A stretch of DNA of 64,000 nucleotides, from positions 47,397,546-47,461,545 of the forward strand of contig OY744613.1 of assembly GCA_963556255.1 (NCBI GenBank), given 5' to 3'. Within the stretch, counting starts at the first letter, position 1. Each line of letters begins with the position of its first letter. The notes under the pieces were generated by a model that searched no databases, was not told where the DNA came from, and saw nothing but the letters and a program-made list of their open reading frames with translations. Below are positions 23,515 to 36,072 of the stretch, in pieces. A program made the position numbers and the translations under genes. Origin of the DNA: Allolobophora icterica (Eukaryota; Annelida; Clitellata; Crassiclitellata; Lumbricidae).

Positions 23515-25800
23515 AATCCAGCTTCTAGATTGAACTACGTTTTCGTCGAGAACCCAGTTTTTAATTTAAGCTAAGCTTTGATCGGTCATCCAGCTACTAG
23601 ATTAAGCGTTAAAATGAAAGCCCAAGTGTTAATATGACGCATTTTCATCGATCATCCAGCTTCTATTTTAATTTACATTTTAATCATTGATCCCGCTTCC
23701 AGTTTAATTTACATTTTAATCATTGATCCCGCTTCCAGTTTAACTTACATTTTTATCGTTCATCCCGCTTCCATTTTAATTAACATTTCTATCGTTCATC
23801 CCGCTGCTAGTTTAATTTACATTTTAATCGTTCGTCCCGCTTCCATTTTAATTTACATTTTAATCGTCACCCCGATTCCAGTTTAACATTTTAATCGTCA
23901 TCCCGATCTTAGTTTAATTCACATTTTAATCGTCATTTCGTTTCCAGTTTAATTTACATTTTAATCGTTCATCCCGCTCTTAGTTTCATTAACATTTTAA
24001 TCGTTAATCCCGCTTTCAGTTTAATTTACACTATAATCGTTATCCCGCTTATATTAATTTACATTTTAATCATTATCCCGTTTCCAGTTTAATTTACATT
24101 TTAATCGCCATTCCGCTTCTAGTTTAATTAACTTTTTAATCGTTCATCCCGCTTCTAGTTTAATTAACATTTTAATCGTTTATCCCGCTTCCAGTTTAAT
24201 TTACACTTTAATCATTCATCCCCTGCTAGTTTAATATACATTTTAATCGTCATCCCGCTTTTAGTTTTATTAACTTTTTAATCGTTCATCCCGTTCCTAG
24301 TTTAATTAACATTCTAATCGTTCATCCCGCTTTCAGTTCAATTTTCATATTAATAATTCATCCCGCTACTAGTTTAATTTACATTTTAATCGTTCATTCC
24401 GCTTCTAGTTTAATTAACATTATAATCGTTCACCCCGCTTCCAGTTTAATTTACACTTTAATCATTCATCCCGCTCCTAGTTTAATATACATTTTAATCG
24501 TCATCCCGCTCCTAGCTTAATTAACTTTTTAATCGATCATCCAGTTCCTAGTTTAATTAACATTCTAATCGTTCATCCCGCTTTCAGTTCAATTTACATA
24601 TTAATCATTCATCCCGCTTCTAGTTTAATTTACATTTTAATCGTTCATCCCGCTTCTTGTTTAATTTACATTTTAATCGTTGATCCCTTCCATTTTAATT
24701 CACATTTTAATCGATCATCCCGCTCCTAATTTAATTTACATTTTAATCGTTAATCCCGCTTCCCTTTTAATTTACATTTTAGTCGTCATCCCGCTTCCGG
24801 TATAATTAACATTTTAATAATCATCCCGCTCCTAGTTTATTTAACTTTTTAATCGTTCATCCCGCTCCTAGTTTAATTAACATTTTAATCGTTCATCCCG
24901 CTACTAGTTTAATTTACATTTTAATCGTTCATCCCCCTTCCATTTTAATTTACATTTTAATCGTTCATCCCGCTCCTAGCTTAATTAACTTTTTAATCGA
25001 TCATCCAGTTCCTAGTTTAATTAACATTCTAATCGTTCATCCCGCTTTCAGTTCAATTTACATATTAATCATTCATCCCGCTTCTAGTTTAATTTACATT
25101 TTAATCGTTCATCCCGCTTCTTGTTTAATTTACATTTTAATCGTTGATCCCTTCCATTTTAATTCACATTTTAATCGATCATCCCGCTCCTAATTTAATT
25201 TACATTTTAATCGTTGATCCCGCTTCCATTTCAATTTACATTTTAATCGTCATCCCGCTTCCAGTATAATTAACATTTTAATCGTCATCGCGCTCCTAGT
25301 TTATTTAACTTTTTAATCGTTCATCCCGCTCTTAGTTTAATTAACATTTTTATCGATCATCGCGCTCCTAGTTTAATTTACATTTTAATCGTTGATCCCC
25401 TTCCATTTTAATTTACATTTTAATCATTCATCCCGATCCTAGTTTAATTTACATTTTAATCGTTCATCCCGCTTCCATTTCAATTTACATTTTAATCGTC
25501 TTCCCGCTTCCAGTATAACTAACATTTTAATAGTCATCCCGCTCCTAGTTTAATTCACATTTTAATCGTCATCCCGTTCCCAGTTTAATTTACATTTTAA
25601 TCGGTCATCCCGCTTCTAGTTTATTTAACTTTTTAATCGTTGATCCAGCTCTTAGTTTAATTAACATTTTAATCATTCATCCCGCTTGCAGTTTAATTTA
25701 CATTTTAATCGTTCATCCCGCCTCTAGTTTAATTTACATTTTAATCGTTCATCCCGCTTTTAGTTTAATTAACATTCTAATCGTTCATCCCGCTTCGAAG
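23515..25800. repeat. 2.3-kb satellite, unit about 37 bp
   Basis: About 60 divergent copies of a unit approximating ATCCCGCTTCTAGTTTAATT followed by TACATTTTAATCGTTC. Copies alternate TTAATTTACA and TTAATTAACA variants, and blocks of several units are themselves duplicated (compare about 24520-24720 with 24975-25190). There is no open reading frame. Confidence 0.9.
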
Positions 25801-26469
25801 AGAGGTAGTCATTTAGCCGACAAAGGACAATTCGTTCAGTTAATTTAGATAGAAAGGAAAGATTGGAGATAGGGCGTTAATATAGTTACAATGGCGCTCC
25901 GAATGGTCCCTATGGGGGGCATCGATTAATTATGTCAACAAATGTTAGGCAGTTTTCGATCTCCCCCTTGTCAACAACTGTCAAACATAAAGGACTTCCT
26001 AAAAAAATTATGTCAAAGAAAATTACCCCACCCAGAAAATTTCTATGACTCTAGCAAATGGAAAAACTGAAATTGCCGATAAACAAATGTTGTTACTGAG
26101 ATTTGAATTTGGTACTTAATGGCAACAGTACAATGTATCTGTCATAGATATTTAATTGATTTTTCCCATTCAAAAACACAATCTCGTTTTCTGTCAACTG
26201 TGTATTCAATTCGATTTTTTTATGAAAATTTCTAATTTGAACATGAACATGGTAACTTTTTTATAAGATTCCTTTTAACATCGAGAATTAAGAGCAAAAC
26301 AAGTTTCTCACTGTTTAATATTAACAATCGAAAGAAAAATGATCTTTCCATCAAAAAGAAACTCGAGATATTAGATTTTCGAAAAGAACCCAGGATATTT
26401 GCAAAGACAATATGCAGCACATATTTTCTCATTTTAGCTGGGAACAATAAACAGGATAATTTAAAACGA

Positions 26470-26668
26470 TATTATTAAAAAATCGATATTGCACTTTTAT
26501 TTCATTAACGAAAATAGCGATGAATTTTCGTTAGTGTTATTTTCGTTATAGTTATAGTTGCTAGTTAATGATATTTTTTAGTTACAGTTATAGTTATCGT
26601 AAGCGAAATCATTTTTTGTTCGTTAACGAACATTTTCGTTATCGTTAACGTTAACGAGAATCACACTG
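26470..26668. mobile_element. One end of an element with TTAACGA iterons
   Basis: Multiple TTAACGA/TCGTTAA and CGTTAT motifs precede AACGAGAATCACACTG, which looks like a hAT-type terminus (CAGTGTGATT in reverse). The opposite end was not found. Confidence 0.4.
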
Positions 26669-26821
26669 GTCTTGTCCCCTCAACCTCCTCTCGGATCGCC
26701 GCCCACGCGACTTGCATCAATTTGCCACAGTCATCGCAAGCTTTGATATTCACGGGATTGTGTTTCGTCATTGTATATCCTCGGAAACAGATGCACGCGC
26801 ACATGACAAACAACTTAATGC

Positions 26822-28185
26822 CAGGGCCGGATTAACCAGTATGCCATTTATGCCATGGCGGGGACCCCGCGTGAACAAGAAGAATTTTTGTTAATGTGCA
26901 TTTTCACATTTAGTCAGCTTTTTTTGGGCAGTGTGAAACTACATTTACGTCAGGAGTCAGTTGTGAATTGGTGATTGATTCTAATGATGACGATCAATGG
27001 CCCCCATATCTACACCATGCAGTTATAATTATTAAAATTAGTCTTCGTCTAAAAAAAACAAACAACCGTTCTGGATATTATATAATTATATTCAAGAAAA
27101 GTGAATAATGCCAGGAATAAAATATTTCAACTTTCCGGTGCTCAAAAAGGCGAGTAGCTAGAGATCGTACTGACAGGGAAAGAAATAGCGTTGCCTAGTT
27201 CCGAAATTGGAGAGTTTTTTCGTAGGCTACACTCCAAACAGACAGTCACATCAAATGAGCCAGACGAAGGACAGGATCGAAATGTTGGTGGTAGCTATAC
27301 GCCTTGCACTGCAGGTACATCGTCTGTGTCTGAAATTTGTGAGTCTGGTACTGCATCTTGCGCTGCTTTAGCGGTTACAACAAAAATTTCTGTATTGGAA
27401 CCGTCAGTGGCAGATGTACTGAGTACGGTGACAGACTTGTAAACGCCTAACTGCACTGGAATTTCTCAGTGTTGAGAGTGATCTCATAGATCTATACTGT
27501 TTCTTTCGATGACATTCTTGACTAGTTTGCCACTGCCAGGAGCAGGGCTGCCGACAGAAATTCCGGGCCCCTAACCTATCATTAGGCTTTATGAGAAAAG
27601 TCGATTGCGGGCCCGACCCGGGCCTCTAAAAAAATAAAAATCGCCGGAAAATCTCCGGGCCCCTGGGCTTCCCTCTCGGCGGCCTGGCCAGTAGAGTAGG
27701 CCCTAGAGAAAATGTGAACTAAAGTCTGTAGGTCATAAGGTTTGAAAACGTTAAACTGAACAATATCTACTGTATTGACGTTTCTTTGATCATTTAGCTG
27801 TAGGAAGTCACTGTTTTGCAGTCTGTTAAAGTTAAATTTATTGTATGAATCATTGAAACTGGATGACAGCTAACTTTCATTCACTTTTGATCTTTGTTTC
27901 GCACTGTGACTGATTCTGATCTTGACAAACTGTCACAAATTGTTGAAAACAGCAGCTTTGTCTTAGAAAGTGAGCCTATAATAAAGTGTTATTTTAACAT
28001 GTTTTTTGGTATTTTATTAAGCTGCACATTATTAAGTTTGAGTTATATAGTCAATAATTGACAATTGAGCCTTAGCATTTTGGAGGGGAAGAGATAGGTA
28101 TGGTGAGGGAAGGGGTAAATTTAAGGGATTAAGGTACCCTCGGAGAATTTGGCGAGGGGCCCCCCGAGGGCTTAATCCGGGCCTG
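26822..28185. mobile_element. 1.36-kb hAT-like element nested in the inverted copy
   Basis: Ends CAGGGCCGGATTAA and TTAATCCGGGCCTG, with flanks CTTAATGC (26814-26821) and CTTAACAC (28186-28193) matching 6 of 8. CAGGGCCGGATTAA is a terminus I associate with hAT families. A short reading frame at 27191-27442 (FFRRLHSKQT) may be a transposase N-terminal remnant. Confidence 0.7.
27543..27686. mobile_element. 144-bp hAT MITE nested in the 26822 element
   Basis: Ends CAGGGCTGCCGACAG and CAGGCCGCCGAGAGG (reverse complement of the right end), with flanks GCCAGGAG (27535-27542) and GCCAGTAG (27687-27694). GC-rich centre. A partial second copy lies at 15717. Confidence 0.75.
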
Positions 28186-29599
28186 CTTAACACACACATG
28201 TTGACTTGTATAACAAAGCGATTGCCTTACTAGGGTGCAGATTCGTAATCTGATCATAGCGTTGCAGGGCTGAATTTGTCTCAGAGTCACTATTGTTGTG
28301 CGCTGAGGCTCAGTCTGTTTTTGATCAGACATAAGAGCATGAGTGCCTTCATTATGAAACTGGAGCCGAAAGCGTTTGAATGGGAAAGCTTACCCGATTC
28401 TTCCTACATTTCCCTTTCTGTCTTTGCAATAACTCTATACTTCGCTTCCGAACATAAGCGATCGTGTAAAGGCCACCAGTCTTCCACAGTTACATTCAAC
28501 TGTCATTCGTCCATATCTCTTGCTACTGGAGAGCAGTTGAACTATGTATTACTTATTCCCATAAGGTCTAGGAAAGGATGCCGTTTTATGAATCGTCTTT
28601 GAACAGCCTTAATTAATTATGTCCACCCGGAAGCCATAACATTGAAATAATTATTATGATGTGCACTCAAACTTGCCAAAAATGGGACGAATTCACTGTT
28701 TTAAATGTCATATCTTATTAGCTTCAGGTTGCAAACCCCTTGACAAAGGGCTTTGCCCCTGGAACCCACTAAGGCACAGCCCTCTGACCCCCTAATATGC
28801 CCCTCATGTGCAGTTGAGAAAATTCCTAAGAATAAGCCCTGTCGTTGCCGTTCTAAAGTTATCCGTGGAAAAGCGGGTCTTGGGATTCGAGGGTTAATAG
28901 GCTATTCATTACACCTTTCGTACAAAACCAGTCACACTATTTTTGTTGCGCATTACCACCTGGTAACCATACGGTGAGCAATGGAAATGTGGTCATACAA
29001 AGGGAATCACATTTTAAACCCATGACCCAATTCGAGATTCGCAGTTAATATCCACAGTTAGGCAGTCTGAACGCCTACGTTAATTCTTTTCTTGCATCAA
29101 ACCAGGATGTTTGTTAGAAACTCATGTGACTCATGTCACAGAGTCTATCCGCTTAGATTAATTTACAGACCGTTCAGGATACGCTCGGGCAACGTTGAGG
29201 CCTTGGCTATAATTTGGTCGGAGTCTAATATTTGTTAGGCCTATTCAAGCTCTTAGTACAACGTACAGTCAAAACAATAATTACAGAAACATTATTTTAA
29301 ACATTGCTGAAACATTATTTGCTTCCTGGTTTTTATAAGCTCGTCAATTCTTTCATATTTTCACTTCACTGAAAATCATATAGCGACTATCTTTCAAAAG
29401 ATAAAATAGAAGTACAATTCTTTTTACGATAAATAACACGTGCATTTACAGAAATTAGTAATTCAGGCAGAAAATGAATCATCATTACGATCCTATTTTG
29501 CTGTATCTTTCCTTTTTTATCTTTACGTAACTGGTGCTTTGAAAGATTCCTACAAATGCACCCTAAATGAATCCAGAGACACACACATACAGCAAACAT

Positions 29600-29662
29600 A
29601 GGCTCCTGAACAGGCTGGTGCCTGCGCTTGGCCTTCGAGTGGCGCTTTAGAAGTATGGGGGT
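29600..29662 (+). repeat. Solitary LINE 3' hairpin
   Basis: GGCTGGTGCCTGCGCTTGGC to CGAGTGGCGCTTTAGAAG matches the 3' end of the LINE at 2896-3462, without coding sequence. Confidence 0.5.
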
Positions 29663-30206
29663 AGTGACGACATGGAAATTTCATTAGAAAAGATATTTAA
29701 CCTAATCATACTAATATTAGTATGATAGATATTCATTTGTCTGTAGTTCCTTCAGTTGAGTGCAATGCCTGGCCATCTATCGAATGTTTAAGAAACATAT
29801 TTAAACATTAACGAGATGGTAATTATAGGCAACCATCGAAATTCAATGCTACCAAGTACCAACTTCATTTTCTTAGCATCGACAATCGATATGCGCATAG
29901 GCGCCGACTTTTAGTAAAATGTACTGGGGCCAGAATTTCATTCCCATGATCCCGTGATCGGCTGACCCTATCCTGCCGTGTCTTCCCTCTCCACGAGCCC
30001 CCTTTCCTCAAGCCCTTCCAGCTGGGAAGAGACTAACACTAACTGTAATAGGGCCTACTCTGCAACAGTGCTTCCTCTTTCCTCAAACAAGAAGACAACC
30101 ACACAACAACCACGAATATTACTCAACAAAAATTTCAGTTTTCTGTAACTACTAACTGGTACTAACTAACTACTCTCACTTTCACAAACAAATCTGATGT
30201 TACAGC

Positions 30207-30463
<257 letters not shown>

Positions 30464-30670
30464 TGCATACAGTTTTCCAGTAAGACAGGCTTTAGTTGTG
30501 GTCTAACTTCAACTCAAGCCTGGATTAAACACGGTTCCTGTGATTCACAGAACCAGGCCTACTAAACATTTCACAAGCAAGGGTCCTACCATTAGTGTGC
30601 TACCTTAAAACTTTTAACTATTATTTTAGTTTTCAAATGTTACATCGTTGACATGTAATAACTGAATTAT

Positions 30671-30700
30671 GTTTAAACCATCGACGTCGATGGTTTAAAC
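30671..30700. repeat. 14-bp palindromic micro-insertion with 8-bp duplication
   Basis: GTTTAAAC flanks CATCGACGTCGATG on both sides, so the whole 30 bp is a perfect palindrome. The insert shares its CATCGACG/CGTCGATG termini with the one at 1682-1709. Confidence 0.7.
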
Positions 30701-31063
30701 ACGCTAGTTTTGCTGCAAACAAACAACGATAATCACTTGCCCATGGACAGCCAAGACAATTATGAGATTTGTGACCGTTAGCTCCGTTATGCCGTTACTA
30801 ACGGTTAGTGTTCCCACTACATTTTACTCTGATGAGGCTACTTATAAAGGCTATAGCCTCTTCCGCCAATCACCGTCGGCATTTTTATGTCAGTGTCCGT
30901 TAGTACCAACCAAACCATCGTCTCTCCAAATGTTGCAATAATGAAGGAATAGAATTTTGCAATCAGGATTTCCGAATGTTTGCATTGATCTGCGTATGTA
31001 GTTTACACTTCCTGTATCTAACTGCAGCGATGTAAGATCGTAACACTTTTTTCACCCCAAACC

Positions 31064-32547
31064 CAGAGGCGTAGCTAGGGGGGGAGCAGGGGGAGCGGCC
31101 GCTCCCTCTGAGACCATTTTCCAAGATGTGGGGCCTTTTCAGTTTATTTAATCCAATCGTTCAAAATATACTTATTCCAATTGTTCGAACGACATATTTT
31201 GTTTTCTGGAACTCTAGAAAGTATCTATACATTTTTTCTGGCAGTTTACCTCGTCTTTCAATATTAAAAGAAGAACATTGCAATCTTATTTCGTGGCCTA
31301 GCTTTCGGGTTGAATCGCGGTTGACTCTGAAAAGACTTTGCGATACTAGATTCAGGAAATCAGCAGTACATACTTTTGCAGAATTGTTATCACTAATTGT
31401 TGCCCTGCATAGAATCGTGGATTGTGAGATTAAAAGCTGCACTGAGAAACAGTTGACTGAGGCAAATGGTATGCTTGTAACATTTGATACGTTCGAAGTG
31501 CTAGACTGCTAGAGTTTAAGTTTATCCACATATTTACAGAGAAGCATTGATATGGTAACAGCTTCTTTATTCAACTATTTGAAAACGATATTAAAAACAT
31601 GCGAAATGAATTTAAATCTGAGTTTGAACGGATTGAGAATGAAACAACCGAGCTGGCTCAAAAATGTGATATTACTACTGACTATAAGCCACATAGGGCC
31701 TAGAGTTCGAAAAAGAAAGAGATTCCAGGAGGAAATGTCAGTGGATGATGGAATATCTGATTCATGGTTGAAACCTAAATACTGTCACTAGATTGTGTCA
31801 TAAATCTTGACTTGACTAATGTTCCTCACTCTACTATGGCCTTAGTTGGCCTACCTTCTAGTCGTTTGGCGTGCCTCAATCGAGTGCAAGGCTCTGCGGT
31901 ACGCCTTATTGGTCCAATACTAAAATTTGGTCAGGTCTCTGGTTATATGCTGGAGGTCCTGCATTGGCTCCAGCCAACTGTCAGCCAGCGTATAGTATTT
32001 ATAAGGGTTGTTTCCCTGGTCTGGAGGTGCTCGCTGGGATGCGCTCCAGCTTATCTGCGGGTCCTTTGCCGCCCGATGCTGGGAGTTCAGGGTAGTCGTC
32101 GCCACCGATCTTCAGGCAAAGGGGTACTCATTGTGCCTTTTTCCGGACAGCCACCATGCAGAACCGTCTTCTCAGTGGTGACCCGACGGCATGGAACGGC
32201 TTCCCCCGGATCTGCGCCTGTTCCTCAGAACTCCCTCTGATAGGTTCTATTCTCGATTGAAAACTGTCTTGTTTGGCCGTGCTGGAATCGGGAGCACCTC
32301 TGAGTAGCCCACCTGGAAGAAGTGCTATATAAATACCCGAATGAATGAATAGCACAACTAAAAGACTTGAACATTTGCTATATATATTACTTTTGCTACC
32401 TTTTGAGTGTTTCAGTTTTCTATTTAAAATACAAAAACAAATACTTATAATCATAATGAATGTAATTAATTGAAATTATTAATTTTGGTAGTTGGGGCCT
32501 TTTTATGTGCTCGCTCCCCCTGGTGTTAAAACCTGGCTACGCCACTG
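31064..32547 (+). mobile_element. hAT transposon relic with transposase fragment
   Basis: Ends CAGAGGCGTAGCTAGG and CCTGGCTACGCCACTG, with a perfect duplication CCCAAACC at 31056-31063 and 32548-32555. The reading frame at 31126-31512 contains LTLKRLCDTRFRKSAVHTFA, resembling the LKxLCxTRW block of hAT transposases. It is interrupted by an L2-like LINE (31812-32350). Confidence 0.75.
31812..32350 (+). mobile_element. L2-like LINE 3' fragment nested in the hAT relic
   Basis: The sequence encodes CLNRVQGSAVRLIGPILKFG, LEVLHWLQPTVSQRIVF and CAPAYLRVL. After frameshifts come AWNGL, PPDLRLFLRTP and RLKTVLFGRAGIGSTSE stop. The AGCACCTCT/AGAAGTGCT hairpin, TATATAAAT and (GAAT)n tail follow. Confidence 0.8.
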
Positions 32548-32806
32548 CCCAAACCCCAGTATTTCTGTGTGCGGACTTATGGCATTCGCTGTTCAGAGCG
32601 TTTCAGTTGAAACCATTTAAAACGGGTCATGGAAGCTATTGTGGCTTAACAAGGATATAATTATTTTTCTAGGCAGCTTGAACAGTACAGACCAGGATGT
32701 GAATCAGCCTCGTGCAGCTGGTGTGTTTTCGTGTGAAATTGATCGGCCTAAGGGCGTGGGCCCACGGTTTCATGATGATGATGATGATGCTGTGCTGCGT
32801 TAAGTG

Positions 32807-32941
<135 letters not shown>

Positions 32942-33265
32942 ACAGGCAATTCGTAAAACCAGGGATTTTGTAAAATCCCTGAAATTTTTAGGTAATTTGT
33001 AAAATCCCTGATTCACTCAGGCACTTTACAAAATATCTGAAAAACCAGGGATTTTGTAAAATCCCTGAAATCAGACGACGAAAATTTGACAGATTGCCTG
33101 AAATGAAAATTTGACAGAGTGCCTGAAAATTTGACAGATTGCCTGAAATGAAAATGACGAACATAATCGAAGTTTATTACGCAAACAAACCTTATTTTCA
33201 AAGGATTGATGGCATTTTATTTTAAGTTCAGTTCGACATCAGTTTTTGTTTTCACACGACATACT

Positions 33266-33555
33266 CGAATGGCTTCGACACTTGACTTTCCCTTTGAAAA
33301 ATTTTAACTTTGAAGTTGCAGATTGATTGAAGTTGTTGATACATCACAAATTAATAAACAATCCGGCTCGACAACTTTGCTTTCCCTTTGAAAAATTTGC
33401 ACCTATTTGTCTTGCAGCACTCAGTAGACTTTGAAGTTGCAGGATAATTGAAGTTGTTGATACTTCACCAATTAATAAACAATACGGCTCGACAACTACA
33501 CTTTCCCTTTGAAAAATTTGCCCCTATTTGTTTTGCAGCACTCAGAGAACTTTGA
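33266..33555. repeat. Tandem repeat of about 120 bp in the Ginger 5' region
   Basis: Just over two copies of a unit including TTTCCCTTTGAAAAATTTG and GAAGTTGTTGATAC, between the left TIR and the first coding segment. It may hold the element's promoter (inference). Confidence 0.7.
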
Positions 33556-33768
33556 TTGTCTATATCCTTATAATTCTTTGATGTGCCGTCGCAACAATTA
33601 GAAGTTGACCGAAATATTTACAGATTGTCTGAGATTAACTGTGGTCAGACGAGTACCCTTGCTATAAATTTAAACCCAGCAAGAACTATTTCATTTCTGG
33701 TTATACTTTGGTTAGATCAGTTCTAAACAAAATGGATAGTGAGCATAATATGAAAAGAGGTAAAATTT

Positions 33769-34023
33769 ATGGAACAATTGCTTGTTATGTACAATGCCGA
33801 TAAGAAAACAGCGCTGATGAAGAAGGAAACGTACTTCAGTTTGATTGATGAGCTGAAAGAAGCGATGAAGGATACAACAACAAAGACCAACAGACAGTAC
33901 TACATCCTAAAACGGTTAGTGACATCAGATAAATGTATTGCGATCATTCCTACTGGTGGGAAGAACATATATTATTATAAACCGAATCGATGCATTGAAG
34001 TCAGGCCCAGTGTAGCAATTTGA
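33769..34023 (+). pseudogene. Ginger transposase N-terminal segment
   Basis: The sequence encodes ALMKKETYFSLIDELKEAMK and TNRQYYILKRLV, resembling the N-terminus of KRAB-A domain-containing protein 2-like integrases. The expected continuation before the zinc-binding region is replaced by about 650 bp of other sequence (34024-34670), either an intron or an insertion. Confidence 0.6.
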
Positions 34024-34669
34024 AATTACCCCACTTCACATCATCCCCCTCCGGTAGGCTAACTTACGTTTGTATGTAATATACCAGGCACTTTGAATTA
34101 GTCCATGAGTGGCTTTAATACGATTAACATTTCTGTGACTTTTTCAGATTTTTACAATAACTTTCAATCTTCTATGTTTCACGTGTTTTATTCAGTAAAC
34201 GTATCATGAGTTGTAAGCACAAGAATGTATCATTTTAGCTAAATCATAATTTATAGGGGTGATGTGAACAGCGCAGAGGGTAACTTGAAATCGCGTTCAG
34301 GCTACCCCGTTGGTAATATGAATTCGACTTCAGATTACCGTAGGGTAACTTGAAAGACTGGGTAGCTTGAAGTCCTTAAGCCGGTGCCATGAGGAGAAAG
34401 CAATGGAGGGCGTGCCATGCTTGAACGAATGCAACTGTTGTAATATTACTTTATTCGCTGTGCTTTTAAACTTGCTACACCTGAATCGCACTTGTTCTTT
34501 GGGATCGCCATTATTTCTTGAGGCAGACACTGACTGAAACTTCACCCACATTTTATGTGTTTGCTTTTATATTAGCGCGTTTGGAATTACTTTATTTTAT
34601 AGATTCCATGTACTACAATGTGGCGACGTTGAAAACTGATCAAAAAACAACATGACTCAGCACAAGATC

Positions 34670-36072
34670 CGGTCTATTATGCACACACGATGTGCATGAC
34701 ATCATCAAACGTGTTCATATCAGCACCGGACACGGCGGACGGGACAAAATGCTTAAGGTTTTATCTGTAAAATACGCAAGCATAACCCGAGATGTCGTGG
34801 AGCTGTTCAGGTCGTTGTGCATGGAGTGTTTGAAGAAGCGAAAACGAACAGCCGTGAAGGGAGTTGTTGTCAGGCCAATCTTAACTAAGGATTATGGTTC
34901 CCGTGGTCAGGTTGATCTTATCGACATGCAGTCCATGCCGAACGGAGAATTTAAATGGATCGTGGTATACCAAGACCATCTCACAAAGTACTGCGTGCTG
35001 CGTCCACTCACATCGAAACGGGCCTCAGAGGTAGCATATCAACTCATAGATATCTTTCTCCTTTTTGGTGCCCACAGATTTTGCAAAGCGATAACGGATC
35101 AGAATTTACCGTTTTAGTAATCACTGAGCTAAAGCTATTGTGGCCCGAGTTACTTATGGTAGCCTACACGGAAAGCCACGTCATCCGCAAAGTCAAGGCT
35201 CAGTCGAACGCCTTAACTGCGACGTGAAAAGCATGCTCATTGCTTGGTTGGGCGATAACAAATCCACAGACTGGCCAGTAGGACTCAGATTCGTCCAATT
35301 CAGCAAAAATTCCAGCTATCACACGGGAATCAAGCAATCACCTTATATGGCCCTATTTGGAGAAAATCCAAAATTTGGTCTTCGTTCAACGACCTTACCG
35401 CCTGAGATTTTAGAGCGTATGGTGACTGATCAGAAGATGACTTATTTGCAGCTTTCAATACACACACATTAGCAAAATGACAACCCGACTGGTCCAGGTA
35501 CCTCAACTACAACCGTGGACCACAACCCATATTGTCCAGGTACCTCAACTACAACTGTGGACAACAACCCATCTGGTCCAGGTACCTCAACTACAACCGT
35601 GGACAACAACCAATCTGGTCCAGGTACCTCAACTACAACCGTGGACAACAACCAATCTGGTCCAGGTACCTCAACTACAACCGTGACAACAACCAGCCGA
35701 GTTGCAAACGTTGCTGCAAACCCAGGAGATAATGTTACTATACCGTTGACAGAGGACGGGGAGATCCTCAAAACATAATGGGTGTTGTTTGTGAGCGTGA
35801 CAACAACGATCTCTATCGCATCGCTGTAAGGGCCGGAATGTTGACCGGAAAATACTCCCGTAATCAGTTTGATTTGTGTTCCCACAACCTACTCAGTAAC
35901 AATGTCATTTCAACAGAGCTGTTCAGTTCGAGTCCAAATGTGGTGGGCAAGGCTTTCTGAGATGCAACTGTGCAGGGGCTGGACGCTGCAAGACAAATAG
36001 GTGCAAATGCTTCAAGTGGAAAGTAAAGTGCAACAGTCGATGCCATTGGAGCATGTCGTGTGAAAACAAAAA
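34670..36072 (+). pseudogene. Ginger integrase (KRBA2-like), frameshifted
   Basis: In order: HDIIKRVHISTGHGGRDKM with CMECLKKRK (HHCC zinc-binding region), RGQVDLIDMQ (first catalytic Asp), ILQSDNGSEFT (second Asp, after a frameshift near 35080), HGKPRHPQSQGSVERLN (catalytic Glu), VQFSKNSSYHTGIKQSPYMA, then an in-frame TAG at 35470, five 14-residue repeats (SGPGTSTTTVDNN), a frameshift near 35775, RAGMLTGKYSRNQFDLC, and the Cys-rich tail RCNCAG...CKCFKWKVKCNSRCH. The last codons and stop lie within the right TIR. It is inactive as written. Confidence 0.75.
35485..35690 (+). repeat. 42-bp minisatellite inside the Ginger coding region
   Basis: Five near-identical units of GGTCCAGGTACCTCAACTAC plus about 22 bp, in frame with the integrase, encoding a Gly-Pro-Ser-Thr linker. 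Confidence 0.85.

Larger units (their letters stand above)
26735..28845 (-). mobile_element. Inverted, interrupted copy of the 19452 hAT element
   Basis: The minus strand matches 19452-20175 of the element at 19452, including terminus CAGGGCTTATTCTTAGG (right edge about 28841) and the CAATCCCGTGAATAT region (about 26755). It is interrupted by the element at 26822-28185. The other terminus is missing. Confidence 0.75.

Noticed and set aside
23515..25800. CRISPR-like or centromeric array
   Set aside because: Contiguous diverged tandem units without distinct spacers or conserved repeats, in a eukaryotic context. It is a satellite, and centromere function cannot be judged.
29885..30060. MITE beginning CATAGGCGCCGAC
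   Set aside because: Terminus-like sequence at one side only; no matching inverted end or target duplication found.
34692..35472. LTR retrotransposon integrase
   Set aside because: No protease, reverse transcriptase or LTRs are nearby. Long inverted (not direct) terminal repeats and KRBA2-like blocks favour a Ginger DNA transposon.
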